Origin: Corynebacterium atypicum | GTDB taxonomy: Bacteria; Actinomycetota; Actinomycetes; Mycobacteriales; Mycobacteriaceae | Reading direction: 5' to 3' | Assembly: GCF_000732945.1 (NCBI RefSeq) | Contig: NZ_CP008944.1 | Coordinates: 838,553 to 902,552, forward strand | DNA length: 64,000 nucleotides | Part shown: piece after piece, positions 17,058-26,219 of the stretch | How positions within the stretch are numbered: position 1 is the first letter of the stretch | Layout of the letters: every line of letters starts with the position of its first letter | Notes under the pieces: model-generated | What the model was told of the DNA's origin: nothing | Seen by the model: the letters and a program-made list of their open reading frames with translations, nothing else | The model's database searches: none | Program-made: the position numbers and the translations under genes

Positions 17058-19331
17058 ATGAATTCAGCCGCGCCCAGCTTTTCTCTCGCCCAACGCATCG
17101 CCGAGGAACTCGGAGTAAAACCGTCCCAGGTCCAGGCCGCTATGGACCTGCTGGCCGCCGGCAACACGGTGCCCTTTATCGCGCGCTACCGAAAAGAGCT
17201 CACCGGAGGGCTCGACGACACGGCCTTGCGCACGCTCGAATCCCGATCGACCTACCTCAAGGAGCTCGAGGAGCGCAAGAGCGTAGTGCTCGAAGCCATC
17301 GAGGAGCAGGGTAAGCTCACCGCGTCGTTGCGCGCACTGATCGCGGCCTGCGACACGAAAGCCCGGCTGGAAGACCTCTATCGACCCTTCAAAAAACGCC
17401 GTGAGACCAAAGCAGACAAGGCGCGCAAGGCCGGGCTCGAACCGCTTCTCGACGCCGTGCTGGAGGATCCCGACGCGGACCCAGAGGCGTTGGCCTCAGG
17501 CATGCTCTCCGCCACCTCGGTGGACACGACCTCGGAAGCTCTGACCGGGGCCCGGGACATCCTGGTCGATCGTCTGGCTCTCGATGCCGAACTCAGTGGC
17601 TGGTTGCGCGAGGAGTTTTTCGCCCGCGGCGAGATGTCCGCCACCGTGGTCGAGGGCAAGGAAGAAGAAGGCAAGAAGTACCGCGATTTCTTCGCTTTTA
17701 ACGAGCCGCTGGATAAGCTGCCGGCCCACCGCGTCCTTGCCCTTTTCCGCGGCGAGAAGGAGGGCGTGCTTCGGCTCCACCTCGATGGCGGGGACGAATC
17801 CTTCTTTACCGGGGGAATCGCGGTCAAGATGGATATTCCCACGCAGCGCTCCGCATGGCTCGCCAACGCCGTGGGCTTTGGCTGGCGGACCAAGCTGGCG
17901 GTAAGTGCCGGGCTCGACGCCCGCAACCGGCTGCGTGAGCAGGCGGAGAAAGACTCGCTGGAGATCTTCGCGAAAAACCTGCGCGACGTTCTCCTGGCTG
18001 CGCCCGCCGGGCAGCGCAGCGTCCTAGGCCTCGACCCCGGTTTTCGCAACGGCGTGAAATGCGCCGTCGTAGACAAGACGGGCAAGGTGCTTGATACCAC
18101 CATCGTCTACCCGCACCCGCCACAGAATCAGTGGCAGGCCGCCCGCGACCAGTTGGCTGGCCTCGCCGCGCAGCACGGCGTGGAGCTCATCGCCGTGGGC
18201 AACGGAACCGCATCGCGCGAATCCGACAAATTGGCTGGCGAGGTCGCAGACCTCATCGAAAAGGCCGGCGGCGCGCGGCCCACCCCAGTCGTAGTCAGCG
18301 AGGCCGGCGCCTCGGTGTACTCGGCAAGCGAGATCGCCGCCGCCGAGTTCCCAGAGATGGACGTGGCTCTGCGTGGGGCGGTGTCGATCGCCCGGCGCCT
18401 CCAGGACCCTCTAGCCGAGCTAGTCAAGGTAGACCCGAAGTCGATCGGGGTCGGGCAGTACCAGCACGACGTTAATCAGGCGCAGTTGTCGCGCACCCTC
18501 GACAGCGTCGTAGAAGACGCGGTCAACGCCGTCGGCGTCGACTTGAACACCGCCTCGGTCCCGCTGCTCGAGCGAGTAGCTGGGGTCTCGCACACCCTCG
18601 CAAAAAACATCGTCGCCTATCGCGACCAAAACGGCAGCTTTGCCACGCGCAAAGAGCTGTCGAAGGTTCCCAGGCTGGGGCCCAAGGCGTTTGAGCAGTG
18701 CGCCGGTTTCTTAAGGATCAACGGCGGAACGGATCCGCTGGACGCCTCCGCCGTCCACCCCGAGGCCTACCCGGTGGTTCGCGCGATCACCCGGCGCACT
18801 GGTCTCGAGGTCCCGCAGCTGATCGGGGCGCACGACCAGCTGAAGGCGCTTGATCCGGCCGAATTCGCCACCGCCGAATTTGGCGTGCCCACGGTCACCG
18901 ACATCATCGCCGAGCTGGATAAACCCGGCCGCGACCCGCGCCCGGAGTTTCGCACCGCACAGTTTGCTGAGGGCGTAGAGAAGCTCTCTGATCTCAAGGA
19001 GGGGATGATTCTCGAGGGCACGGTGACCAACGTGGCCGCCTTTGGGGCCTTCGTCGACGTCGGAGTCCACCAGGACGGCCTCGTGCACGTCTCGCAGCTG
19101 GCCGACCGCTTCGTCGCGGACCCTCACGAGGTCGTTTCCTCGGGCCAGGTGGTCAAGGTTCGCGTGCTGGAAGTCGATGAGGAGCGCCAGCGCATCAGCC
19201 TCAGTCTCAAACTCCGCGGCGAGGGTCGGGACGCGAAGAAAGCTGGCGGTAGGCGCGGCGGGGATCGAGAGCGCGGCGGGAAGAACCGGGCAGGTGGCCA
19301 CAGGAACAAGCGCGGTGGGGCCGCGGGTTAG
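17058..19331 (+). CDS. tex: Tex family RNA-binding protein
   Basis: The protein has 757 residues. Domains in order: N-terminal Tex region, YqgF/RNase H-like domain (VLGLDPGFRNGVKCAVVDKT, about 320-450), helix-hairpin-helix region (DLNTASVPLLERVAGV, then FATRKELSKVPRLGPKAFEQ), and an S1 RNA-binding domain (ILEGTVTNVAAFGAFVDVGV, about 650-720). The C-terminal tail is Gly/Arg/Lys-rich. Tex binds nucleic acids and affects transcription processes in several bacteria; its exact role is not settled. TAGAAT ends 7 nt before the ATG at 17058. Confidence 0.95.
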   Translation: MNSAAPSFSLAQRIAEELGVKPSQVQAAMDLLAAGNTVPFIARYRKELTGGLDDTALRTLESRSTYLKELEERKSVVLEAIEEQGKLTASLRALIAACDTKARLEDLYRPFKKRRETKADKARKAGLEPLLDAVLEDPDADPEALASGMLSATSVDTTSEALTGARDILVDRLALDAELSGWLREEFFARGEMSATVVEGKEEEGKKYRDFFAFNEPLDKLPAHRVLALFRGEKEGVLRLHLDGGDESFFTGGIAVKMDIPTQRSAWLANAVGFGWRTKLAVSAGLDARNRLREQAEKDSLEIFAKNLRDVLLAAPAGQRSVLGLDPGFRNGVKCAVVDKTGKVLDTTIVYPHPPQNQWQAARDQLAGLAAQHGVELIAVGNGTASRESDKLAGEVADLIEKAGGARPTPVVVSEAGASVYSASEIAAAEFPEMDVALRGAVSIARRLQDPLAELVKVDPKSIGVGQYQHDVNQAQLSRTLDSVVEDAVNAVGVDLNTASVPLLERVAGVSHTLAKNIVAYRDQNGSFATRKELSKVPRLGPKAFEQCAGFLRINGGTDPLDASAVHPEAYPVVRAITRRTGLEVPQLIGAHDQLKALDPAEFATAEFGVPTVTDIIAELDKPGRDPRPEFRTAQFAEGVEKLSDLKEGMILEGTVTNVAAFGAFVDVGVHQDGLVHVSQLADRFVADPHEVVSSGQVVKVRVLEVDEERQRISLSLKLRGEGRDAKKAGGRRGGDRERGGKNRAGGHRNKRGGAAG

Positions 19332-19552
19332 CAGCGGCGCGGGCGCGCGCAGCGTGGCCTTAAACCCAGCGGCTCGATGGCCGACGCGCTGCGCAACGCC
19401 GGGTTCGGCCGGTAGTACGGCGAGCGCCCCGCAGGTTTTGCCGATTGGGATGCGGATATGGCATCATGGTCAAGTTCCGTGTAGCGGATACGAGCCGGTT
19501 GAGCGGTCTGCCGCCAGGTTCCTCTTTCCAGACTCATTGCAAAGGTAATTAG

Positions 19553-19894
19553 ATGAACATTATCGATAAGATCGACCAGGCGTCGATGCGCGATGACATC
19601 CCGGACTTCCGGCCGGGCGACACCGTCGGCGTCAACGTGAAGGTCATCGAGGGCTCCACCGAGCGCACGCAGCTGTTTACCGGCGTCGTGCTGCGTCGTC
19701 AGGGCTCGGGCGTGCGCGAAACCTTCACGGTGCGCAAGGTCTCCTTCGGTGTCGCCGTGGAGCGTACCTTCCCGGTCCACTCGCCGAACATCGACTCGAT
19801 CACCGTCGAGCGCCGCGGCAAGGTGCGTCGTGCGAAGCTGTACTACCTGCGCAACCTGCGTGGTAAGGCCGCTCGCATCAAGGAGCGTCGCTAA
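19553..19894 (+). CDS. rplS: 50S ribosomal protein L19
   Basis: The protein has 113 residues, normal length. L19 sits at the 30S-50S interface. Signature blocks are [34 protein letters not shown] and [16 protein letters not shown] gcaaaggt site precedes the ATG. A 221-bp gap lies upstream with no gene, so rplS has its own promoter here instead of being read from trmD. A strong terminator follows. Confidence 0.98.
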   Translation: MNIIDKIDQASMRDDIPDFRPGDTVGVNVKVIEGSTERTQLFTGVVLRRQGSGVRETFTVRKVSFGVAVERTFPVHSPNIDSITVERRGKVRRAKLYYLRNLRGKAARIKERR

Positions 19895-20214
19895 GCGTCA
19901 CGCTTTCCCCCGTCCGGTTGGGCGGGGGATTTTTTCTGCCTCGGTACGCTGCCGCGCGTCGTCGGCGAGCCCCGCGCCACGTCTCTCCCGTGGCGTCGGC
20001 GAGCATCACGCCGCGTCTCTCCTGCGAACCTCGATAGGACAAGGGAGATAGGACGGTTCCTCTCGACGTTGGGGGAGTGCTTTCGACGCCGTGAATCCGA
20101 CCCCCGGGGGCGGGAAGCGACGCAAGCGAGGTCGGGCGGGGCGCAGCGTGGGAAGGCGCGGTACGGGCGTTCGCCGGCGAGCGCGCCCGAGCCAGCCTGC
20201 TACAGTCTTTAGCC
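19895..20214. repeat. rplS-lepB gap with an imperfect tandem repeat
   Basis: The 320-bp gap holds the rplS terminator, then two copies, 34 nt apart, of a roughly 29-nt unit starting cgtcggcgagc and ending cgtctctcc (19960-19988 and 19994-20022). A smaller direct repeat, gataggac, follows near 20032-20055. I see no gene. TACAGT at 20201-20206, 8 nt before the lepB GTG, is the probable lepB -10. Confidence 0.5.
19907..19935 (+). terminator. Intrinsic terminator after rplS
   Basis: cccccgtcc and gggcggggg form a 9-bp stem (one G-T pair) with a 4-nt loop, followed by A and six T residues. Confidence 0.92.
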
Positions 20215-20976
20215 GTGACGGCAGCAACACAGGTACCGGACGATGGTTCGACGAATTCCGCGGCGGCTGAGAAGAAAGAGCTGCCTTGGTTTATTGAGAT
20301 ACCGCTCGTGATCGTGGCCACGTTCCTCGTGATCTTCCTGGTACAGACCTTCATTGGGCGCATATACCTGATCCCCTCGGCGTCGATGGAGCCGACGCTG
20401 CACGGCTGCGAGGGCTGCACCGGAGACAGGATCTTCGTGGAAAAGGTCTCCTATTACGGCTCGGATCCGCAGCCTGGCGACGTGGTTGTGTTTGCCGGTA
20501 CGGACTCGTGGAACCAGACGTTTATCACGCAACGCTCCGAAAACACGCTGGTGCGCGGGGCACAGAACTTAGCTGCGATGGTGGGCCTGGTGCCTCCGGA
20601 TGAAAACGACTTGGTCAAGCGGATCGTGGCGGCGGGCGGACAAACCGTCAGTTGCCAGGAAGGCGACCCCGCCGTCATGGTGGACGGCAAGCCCACGGAT
20701 CAATCGTTTACGCTCGATCCGCCGCAGTACCCGGTCGACCCGCGGTTTGGTTCTCAAGCCTGCGGCGGCGAATACTTCGGCCCGGTACTCGTGCCGGAGG
20801 GGCATTTCTTCATGATGGGGGATAACCGCACGAACTCTCAGGATTCGCGCTACCACCTTGGCGACGAATTCCAGGGAACGATCCCCGAGGAGAACATTCG
20901 CGGCAAGGTGGTCGCCCGCATCTGGCCGCCGAGCAGGATCGGCGGGGTGGATCACGCCGAGCTCTCCGAGCAGTAG
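20215..20976 (+). CDS. lepB: Signal peptidase I
   Basis: The protein has 253 residues. It cleaves signal peptides from exported proteins on the outer face of the membrane. One N-terminal transmembrane segment (about 29-48) is followed by the catalytic Ser57 in PSASMEPTL and the general base Lys135 in NDLVKRIVAAGG. The conserved MMGDNRTNSQDSRYHLG block is also present. GTG start, 8 nt after TACAGT, so probably leaderless. The rnhB start is 13 nt downstream. Confidence 0.96.
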   Translation: MTAATQVPDDGSTNSAAAEKKELPWFIEIPLVIVATFLVIFLVQTFIGRIYLIPSASMEPTLHGCEGCTGDRIFVEKVSYYGSDPQPGDVVVFAGTDSWNQTFITQRSENTLVRGAQNLAAMVGLVPPDENDLVKRIVAAGGQTVSCQEGDPAVMVDGKPTDQSFTLDPPQYPVDPRFGSQACGGEYFGPVLVPEGHFFMMGDNRTNSQDSRYHLGDEFQGTIPEENIRGKVVARIWPPSRIGGVDHAELSEQ

Positions 20977-20989
20977 CGCTCGAGCCGCG

Positions 20990-21661
20990 ATGCGCAGACT
21001 GGTGCAACTGCGTACCTATGAAGTCGCCTTGGCCAAGGCGGGTTTGGGTCCGGTCGCAGGGGTAGATGAGGCCGGCCGAGGTGCGTGCGCGGGCCCGCTC
21101 ACGGTGGCCGCCTGTGTGTTGCCGGAGCGCACTTTCCCGGAGCTTGACACGCTCACTGATTCGAAGAAGCTTACGGTAGCTGCCCGGGAGCGGCTGTTTC
21201 CGATCATCCAAAAGCGCGCGCTGAGCTATTCCATCGTGCACATTCCGGCGCAGATTATCGACGCCGCGGGAATCACCCGTGCGAACATCTCCGGCATGCG
21301 GCGTGCGGTGGCCGCTCTGGAGGTGGCGCCCGGCTACGTGCTGACTGACGCCTGGAAGGTTCCGGGCCTGGTTGCCCCGCAGCTTCCGATCATCGGCGGC
21401 GACGCGACCTGCCGGTGCATCGCCGCTGCGAGTGTGCTGGCGAAAGTCTCCCGAGATCGCGTGATGGCAGGTCTCGCGGTGAGCTACTCGGATTATGGCC
21501 TGGAAAAGCACAAGGGTTACGGCACAAAAGCCCATATGGATGCGGTGCGCCGCCACGGTGCGAGCCCGGTTCATCGCTACACTTATTCCAATGTCGCGGC
21601 GGCGCACCGCGAGTGGCTAGCACAGATACAGACAAGGGACGGGTTGCTTGATGAGCGCTGA
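20990..21661 (+). CDS. rnhB: Ribonuclease HII
   Basis: The protein has 223 residues. It removes ribonucleotides from DNA:RNA hybrids. The metal-binding site is GVDEAGRGACAGP (residues 24-36), with LTDSKKLT and the downstream acidic residue in VLTDAWKVPG. The ISGMRRAV and AASVLAKVSRDRVM blocks are typical. ATG at 20990 follows lepB closely. The 3' end overlaps the DUF2469 gene. Confidence 0.95.
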   Translation: MRRLVQLRTYEVALAKAGLGPVAGVDEAGRGACAGPLTVAACVLPERTFPELDTLTDSKKLTVAARERLFPIIQKRALSYSIVHIPAQIIDAAGITRANISGMRRAVAALEVAPGYVLTDAWKVPGLVAPQLPIIGGDATCRCIAAASVLAKVSRDRVMAGLAVSYSDYGLEKHKGYGTKAHMDAVRRHGASPVHRYTYSNVAAAHREWLAQIQTRDGLLDER

Positions 21662-21956
21662 AGACCTCGATAATTACGAAGCCGACGTTGAGCTGTCCTT
21701 GTACCGGGAGTACCGGGACGTCGTCAGCCAATTCTCGTATGTTGTGGAGACCGAGCGGCGGTTTTACCTGGCCAACGCCGTGGAGCTCATTCCGCACACT
21801 GAGGGCGGCGAGGTCTACTACGAGGTGCGGATGTCCGATGCCTGGGTGTGGGATATGTATCGCCCGGCGCGGTTCGTGCGATTTGTGCGGGTCATTACCT
21901 TCAAGGACGTCAACATTGAGGAGCTAGACAAGCCGGAGTTCATGCTGCCGGATTAG
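21651..21956 (+). CDS. DUF2469 protein
   Basis: The protein has 101 residues, acidic and highly conserved in actinobacteria, where it follows rnhB. It begins MSAEDLDNYEADVELSLYRE and contains FSYVVETERRFYLANAVEL. No function is established. Its start lies inside the last four codons of rnhB, so the two are translationally coupled. Confidence 0.93.
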   Translation: MSAEDLDNYEADVELSLYREYRDVVSQFSYVVETERRFYLANAVELIPHTEGGEVYYEVRMSDAWVWDMYRPARFVRFVRVITFKDVNIEELDKPEFMLPD

Positions 21957-22025
21957 TGTGGGCTAGCGCCGGCCAGCGGGGCTTAGCACAGCGGGGATTG
22001 TGCCGCGCTCCAGGCGCGCGCCGGC

Positions 22026-22050
22026 TGTGGATAGACGGGGGTTATCCACA
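22026..22050. promoter_or_regulatory. Inverted pair of DnaA-box-like sequences
   Basis: TGTGGATA (22026-22033) and TTATCCACA (22042-22050) face each other across 8 bp; the second is a perfect DnaA-box consensus and the first matches eight of nine positions of its complement. They lie in the 191-bp gap between DUF2469 and yraN, which holds no other gene. Confidence 0.55.
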
Positions 22051-22147
22051 TAAAGCTGCTCTGCCAGGGGCACTGCCCCGCACGGCGGGCCCGGTGGCGG
22101 CAGTGTGGGAGGCGTATTGTTACGCAACCCAAATCGAGGGGGGGACC

Positions 22148-22545
22148 ATGGCTAGAACTCGCCAGGCCGGCCTGCTTGGCCGCCGCGGCGAAGCTTTCGC
22201 CGCGGCTTTTACCGCGATCGCGGCGCTCGCATCATCGCAATCAACCAGCAGGTGGGCCGAGATGAACTGGACCTGATCGCGGCAGAGCCTGATGGCACGA
22301 TTGTTTTCGTTGAAGTAAAGACCCGATCCGGCCGCGACTTTGGTGGGGCAGAGGCGGTAGACCGAAGGAAGATCGCGCACCTGCGGCGTGCCGCAGGGCG
22401 ATGGTTGGCCACCCAGGCTGTTCCGGCGGTGCGCCTCGACGTACTCGAGCTTACGGTGGTTCGCCGCGATGTGGGCCTCGGCGGCGAGGAACACCTCGTC
22501 TTCGACGCGGTGTGCTTTGAGGGGGTCGATGATGGTGCCGACTAA
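22148..22545 (+). pseudogene. YraN family (UPF0102) nuclease-like protein, one frameshift
   Basis: The first frame reads GLLGRRGEAFAAAF and breaks. The second contains GRDELDLIAAEPDGTIVFVEVKTRSG, the D...ExK nuclease-type core of the YraN family. One T is missing in the run 22207-22210; restoring it reads AFYRDRGARIIAINQQVGRDELD, giving about 132 residues. Family members sit next to yifB and dprA in many bacteria and may act in DNA processing. Apart from the single base the gene looks healthy. Confidence 0.82.
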
Positions 22546-24056
22546 GACCACCAAGCAGACGCCCCGGCTAGGCAGGGCGTTTACCGCCGCGTTGCACGGT
22601 GTGGAGGCACGCTTAGTAACGGTGGAGGCCAACATCGGGCCGGGGCTGCCGGGCGTCAGCGTAGTGGGGATGGGAGATACCGCGGTACGCGAGTCGCGCG
22701 ATCGGATCAAGACGGCTGCGGGTAATAGCGGCCTGAGCTGGCCGCGCACCAAGGTCGTGATCTCGATGTCTCCGGCTAGCCTGCCCAAGGCTGGATCTGG
22801 CTTTGACCTGGCGATGGCGCTCGCGGTGCTGAGCGCGCAGCGGCCGTCGTCCCGCCTCGAGGGCGCCTTAGTGATTGGCGAGATCGGGCTCGACGGCACC
22901 GTGCGCGAGGTCAACGGCGTGCTTCCTGCCGCGCTCGCGGCCTCTAGCCTGGGATTTAGCCAGATCGTGGTCCCGCCAGGAAACGCTGCCGAGGCGGCGG
23001 TGCTGTCGACGCTCGAGGTGCTCGTCGCCCCGACGCTTGCGGATGCCTGGGCGTGGGCCGAAGGGAAGAAGGACCTGCCCCAGGCCCGTCCGGCTCCGGC
23101 GCCGGATCGCCGTCCAGTAGCGGACATGCGGGATGTCTCCGGTCAGCACGAGGCGCGCTACGCGCTGGAGGTAGCGGCCGCGGGCGGTCATCATATGATG
23201 ATGGTGGGCCCTCCCGGGTCTGGAAAGTCGATGCTTGCCGCGCGGTTGCCGGGCATCCTGCCCACGCTCACCGAGCAAGAGATGCTCGAGGCAACGGCCG
23301 TGCACTCCGTGGCGGGATTGGTCAAGGCCGGACCTGTCGTTCACGCCCCGTTCGTCGCCCCGCATCACACCGTCTCTCGCGCCGGCCTCATCGGTGGCGG
23401 CGCCGGGCATCCACGGCCCGGTGCGGTCAGCTTGGCGCATCGCGGCGTGTTGTTCTTAGACGAAGTCTCCGAGGTTCCCGCTCACGTGCTCGACGGGCTG
23501 CGCCAGCCTCTGGAGACCGGCGAGGTGGAGCTGTCCCGGGTGCGCTCGCAGGTGATTTCTCCCGGCGTCTTTCCAGCTCGTCATGGCAGCCAACCCCTGC
23601 CGCTGTGGCGCCGAAGAGGCCTCGCACTGCATGTGCAGTGCCACGGCGCGGCGCCGTTACTTGGACAATGTCTCCGGGCCATTGATCGACCGCATCGATA
23701 TCAGGATCCGCACGAGCGCATCGGGTGCGGTGGTTGGTGCTAGGGGAGAGCCCAGCGCCGTCGTTGCCGAGCGAGTGGCCGCCGCCCGAGAGCGCAGCCA
23801 GGCCCGCTGGGGGCGAGTCAACTCCCGCATCCCCGGGCCCATCCTCAGGAGGGACTATCCGGCCAGTGCGGAGGGGATGGCCTTGGTGGCCAGCTTGCTC
23901 GCCGAGGGCGCGCTGACCCAGCGCGGCGTCGATCGCACGCTGCGCCTTGCGTGGACCCTGGCCGATCTGGGCGGTGCGGACCAGCCCGGGATCGATCACG
24001 TCTTTCGCGCTACGGGACTGCACGAGACCGGCGAGTTGTCCCAGGAGGCGGCATGA
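22532..24056 (+). pseudogene. YifB/ComM Mg-chelatase-like AAA+ ATPase, one frameshift
   Basis: Two frames give about 507 residues. The N-terminal Lon-protease-like domain (GLPGVSVVGMGDTAVRESRD) is followed by the AAA+ core with Walker A VGPPGSGKSMLAARLPGI and Walker B GVLFLDEVSE. The second frame carries MAANPCRCG, LSGPLIDRIDI-type sensor sequence (VSGPLIDRIDI) and the C-terminal domain. The break is best explained by one extra C at 23573-23574. ComM is a branch-migration helicase that aids natural transformation. The start overlaps yraN and the end overlaps dprA (ATGA). Confidence 0.87.
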
Positions 24057-25234
24057 GTAGCAAAGACGTGGACGTTGCCTTCGCCTACCTCTCGCGCGTC
24101 CTCGAGGGCCCGAGTCGCGAGCTCTCAGACCTTCTCGCCCGTGGCTGGGAACCGGTAGTGCTGGCCCAAGCGGTGCGCGACCGCGACCCAAGCCTGGGCA
24201 AGCTGTTGGCCAAAACCAGCGCGCGTGCGCACGTGGAGCAGGCGGAGCAGGACCTCAAGGCCGCCGCAGCAATCGGTGCCCGACTGATCTACCCGGGCCA
24301 TCCGGAATGGCCTGAGGAGGTGCTAGGGCAGGCCTTTTCCTTTGCGGCCTCGGGGATCAGCCAGCATCTGCGCAGCTACCAGGCGGACGCCGTTGCCCCA
24401 CACGCGCTGTGGGTGCGCGGGGGCGATGTGAGAAGTCTGTCGTCTCAGGCCGTGGCCGTGGTGGGTACCCGGGCGGTGATCCGCTACGGCGCGCAGGCGA
24501 CCAGGATGATCGCCGGCGGTCTGGCCAAGCAGCAGTGGACCATCGTCTCCGGAGGGGCGCTAGGCATCGATACCCACGCCCACGAGGCGGCCCTGGCCCA
24601 CGGCGCCCCCACTATTGCGGTTGCTGCCTGCGGGATCGATCGCTGCTACCCGAAGCGCAACGAGGGGCTGTTCCACCGCATCGTCGATTCGGGTGGGGCC
24701 GTTGTCACCGAGTACCCGCCGCAGACCACCCCGCAGCGGCACAGGTTTCTCACCCGCAACCGACTCGTCGCGGCGCTCGGCCGCGGAACGGTGGTGGTCG
24801 AAGCCGCGTGGCGCTCCGGCGCGCTGAACACCTTGAGCTGGGCCGAGGGGCTGGGCCGGGTGTGCATGGCGGTGCCCGGGCCGGTGACTCACGCCGGTTC
24901 CTTGGGGCGCCACCAGCGCATCAGAGACGGCGCGGCGGAGTTGGTCACCTCCGCCGCCGAGGTCCGCGAGCTGATCGAACCGGTAGGCGCCAGCGATGTG
25001 CAGGCCCAGTACGAGCTCGATTTTTCCGGCGATGCGGTGCAGAAGCTGAGCCGGAATGAATTGCGGGTTTTCGACGCCCTGGAGCCCGGCCGGGGGCGCG
25101 AGACCCAAGAGGTCGCGACCACGGCAGGGCTCCCGTTGCCGCTGACGGTGTACCTGCTCGTCGCGCTGATGCGCGCGGGCCTGGCCCGCATTGATGGCGA
25201 GCTCTGGCACAGAGGTGATGCCGCAGAGCCTTAA
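24053..25234 (+). CDS. dprA: DNA-processing protein DprA
   Basis: The protein has 393 residues. It loads RecA on incoming single-stranded DNA during transformation. The Rossmann-type core is at VAVVGTRAVIRYG, IVSGGALGIDTHAHEAAL, PQTTPQRHRFLTRNRLVAAL and VVVEAAWRSGALNT. A C-terminal winged-helix region (about 330-390) is present. Unlike its upstream neighbours yraN and yifB, it is unbroken. Its ATG overlaps the yifB stop. Confidence 0.95.
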   Translation: MSSKDVDVAFAYLSRVLEGPSRELSDLLARGWEPVVLAQAVRDRDPSLGKLLAKTSARAHVEQAEQDLKAAAAIGARLIYPGHPEWPEEVLGQAFSFAASGISQHLRSYQADAVAPHALWVRGGDVRSLSSQAVAVVGTRAVIRYGAQATRMIAGGLAKQQWTIVSGGALGIDTHAHEAALAHGAPTIAVAACGIDRCYPKRNEGLFHRIVDSGGAVVTEYPPQTTPQRHRFLTRNRLVAALGRGTVVVEAAWRSGALNTLSWAEGLGRVCMAVPGPVTHAGSLGRHQRIRDGAAELVTSAAEVRELIEPVGASDVQAQYELDFSGDAVQKLSRNELRVFDALEPGRGRETQEVATTAGLPLPLTVYLLVALMRAGLARIDGELWHRGDAAEP

Positions 25235-25277
25235 AAAGCCGGCGCCCCAATCGCTGGGGTCGGGTTAGGATGAGCGC

Positions 25278-26219
25278 ATGGTTGACTCGCTGCCGGAAGC
25301 TATCGACGATTTCGCTGAGTATCTTGAGCTCAACCTCTCCCGTTCGCCGGCGACGATACGCGCGTACCGAACTGACTTGAACTCGCTGGCCTGCCTGGTA
25401 CCTGATTTCTCGGAGTTCACGCTGCCCAATCTCAGGGCTTGGTTGGCGGCAGGGGCACGCGAGGGGTTGGCCCGGGCCACCCTTGCTCGGCGCACGGCGA
25501 GCGTGCGGGCCTTTTCCACCTGGGCACTGCGCCGTGGGCTCATTACTAGCGACGTCGCGGCCCGCCTGGTCTCCCCGCACGTGCAGCGCCACTTGCCGCA
25601 CGTACTGAGCACCGAGCAGGCCGAGGCGACACTCGATCAGGTAGACCAGTCCACCCAACCCAGCGGGGCCCGAAGAACCCGCGGTGGCAACGGGGTGCCG
25701 GATGCGCAGCAGCTGAGGGACAGAGCCGTGCTCGAGCTACTCTATGCCACCGGGATCCGGGTCAGCGAACTCGTTGGCTTGGACCTCCCCGACGTTGACC
25801 TGGAGGCGAACACGGTGAAGGTTACCGGCAAGGGCAACAAGCAGCGGGTGGTTCCGTTCGGCAGGCCGGCGGCGGCCGCGCTCTCGGCCTGGCTCGATCA
25901 CGGCCGCGGGCACTTAGCCGATCAGCAGGGCCACCCCGAGGCCGCGGCGGCGGTCTTCCTGGGCGCCCGCGGCGGCCGGTTGGGCACCCGCCAGGTGCGC
26001 CGCGTGGTCGACGCCGCGACCACCGCTTCCGGGGCGGGGCATACCAGCCCGCACGATCTGCGTCACTCGGCGGCGACTCATCTCTTAGAAGGCGGCGCGG
26101 ATCTGCGGGAGGTCCAGGAGCTGCTCGGGCACTCCTCGCTGGCGACCACTCAGATATATACCCACGTGTCCACCGAGCGGCTCAAAAAGGTCTTCGAGCA
26201 GGCTCATCCACGGGCTTGA
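25278..26219 (+). CDS. xerC: Tyrosine recombinase XerC
   Basis: The protein has 313 residues. The N-terminal SAM-like DNA-binding domain ([20 protein letters not shown]) is followed by the catalytic domain with Arg in ATGIRVSEL, the lysine-bearing [35 protein letters not shown] and [15 protein letters not shown] with the nucleophilic Tyr. Length and place downstream of dprA fit the housekeeping XerC that resolves chromosome dimers at dif, not a mobile integrase. TAGGAT ends 6 nt before the ATG. Its last 38 bp overlap the M23 gene on the other strand. Confidence 0.93.
   Translation: MVDSLPEAIDDFAEYLELNLSRSPATIRAYRTDLNSLACLVPDFSEFTLPNLRAWLAAGAREGLARATLARRTASVRAFSTWALRRGLITSDVAARLVSPHVQRHLPHVLSTEQAEATLDQVDQSTQPSGARRTRGGNGVPDAQQLRDRAVLELLYATGIRVSELVGLDLPDVDLEANTVKVTGKGNKQRVVPFGRPAAAALSAWLDHGRGHLADQQGHPEAAAAVFLGARGGRLGTRQVRRVVDAATTASGAGHTSPHDLRHSAATHLLEGGADLREVQELLGHSSLATTQIYTHVSTERLKKVFEQAHPRA

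Noticed and set aside
25278..26219. Tyrosine recombinase as integrase of a mobile element
   Set aside because: Length, sequence and location between dprA and rpsB fit housekeeping XerC; no direct repeats, tRNA or cargo genes are near.
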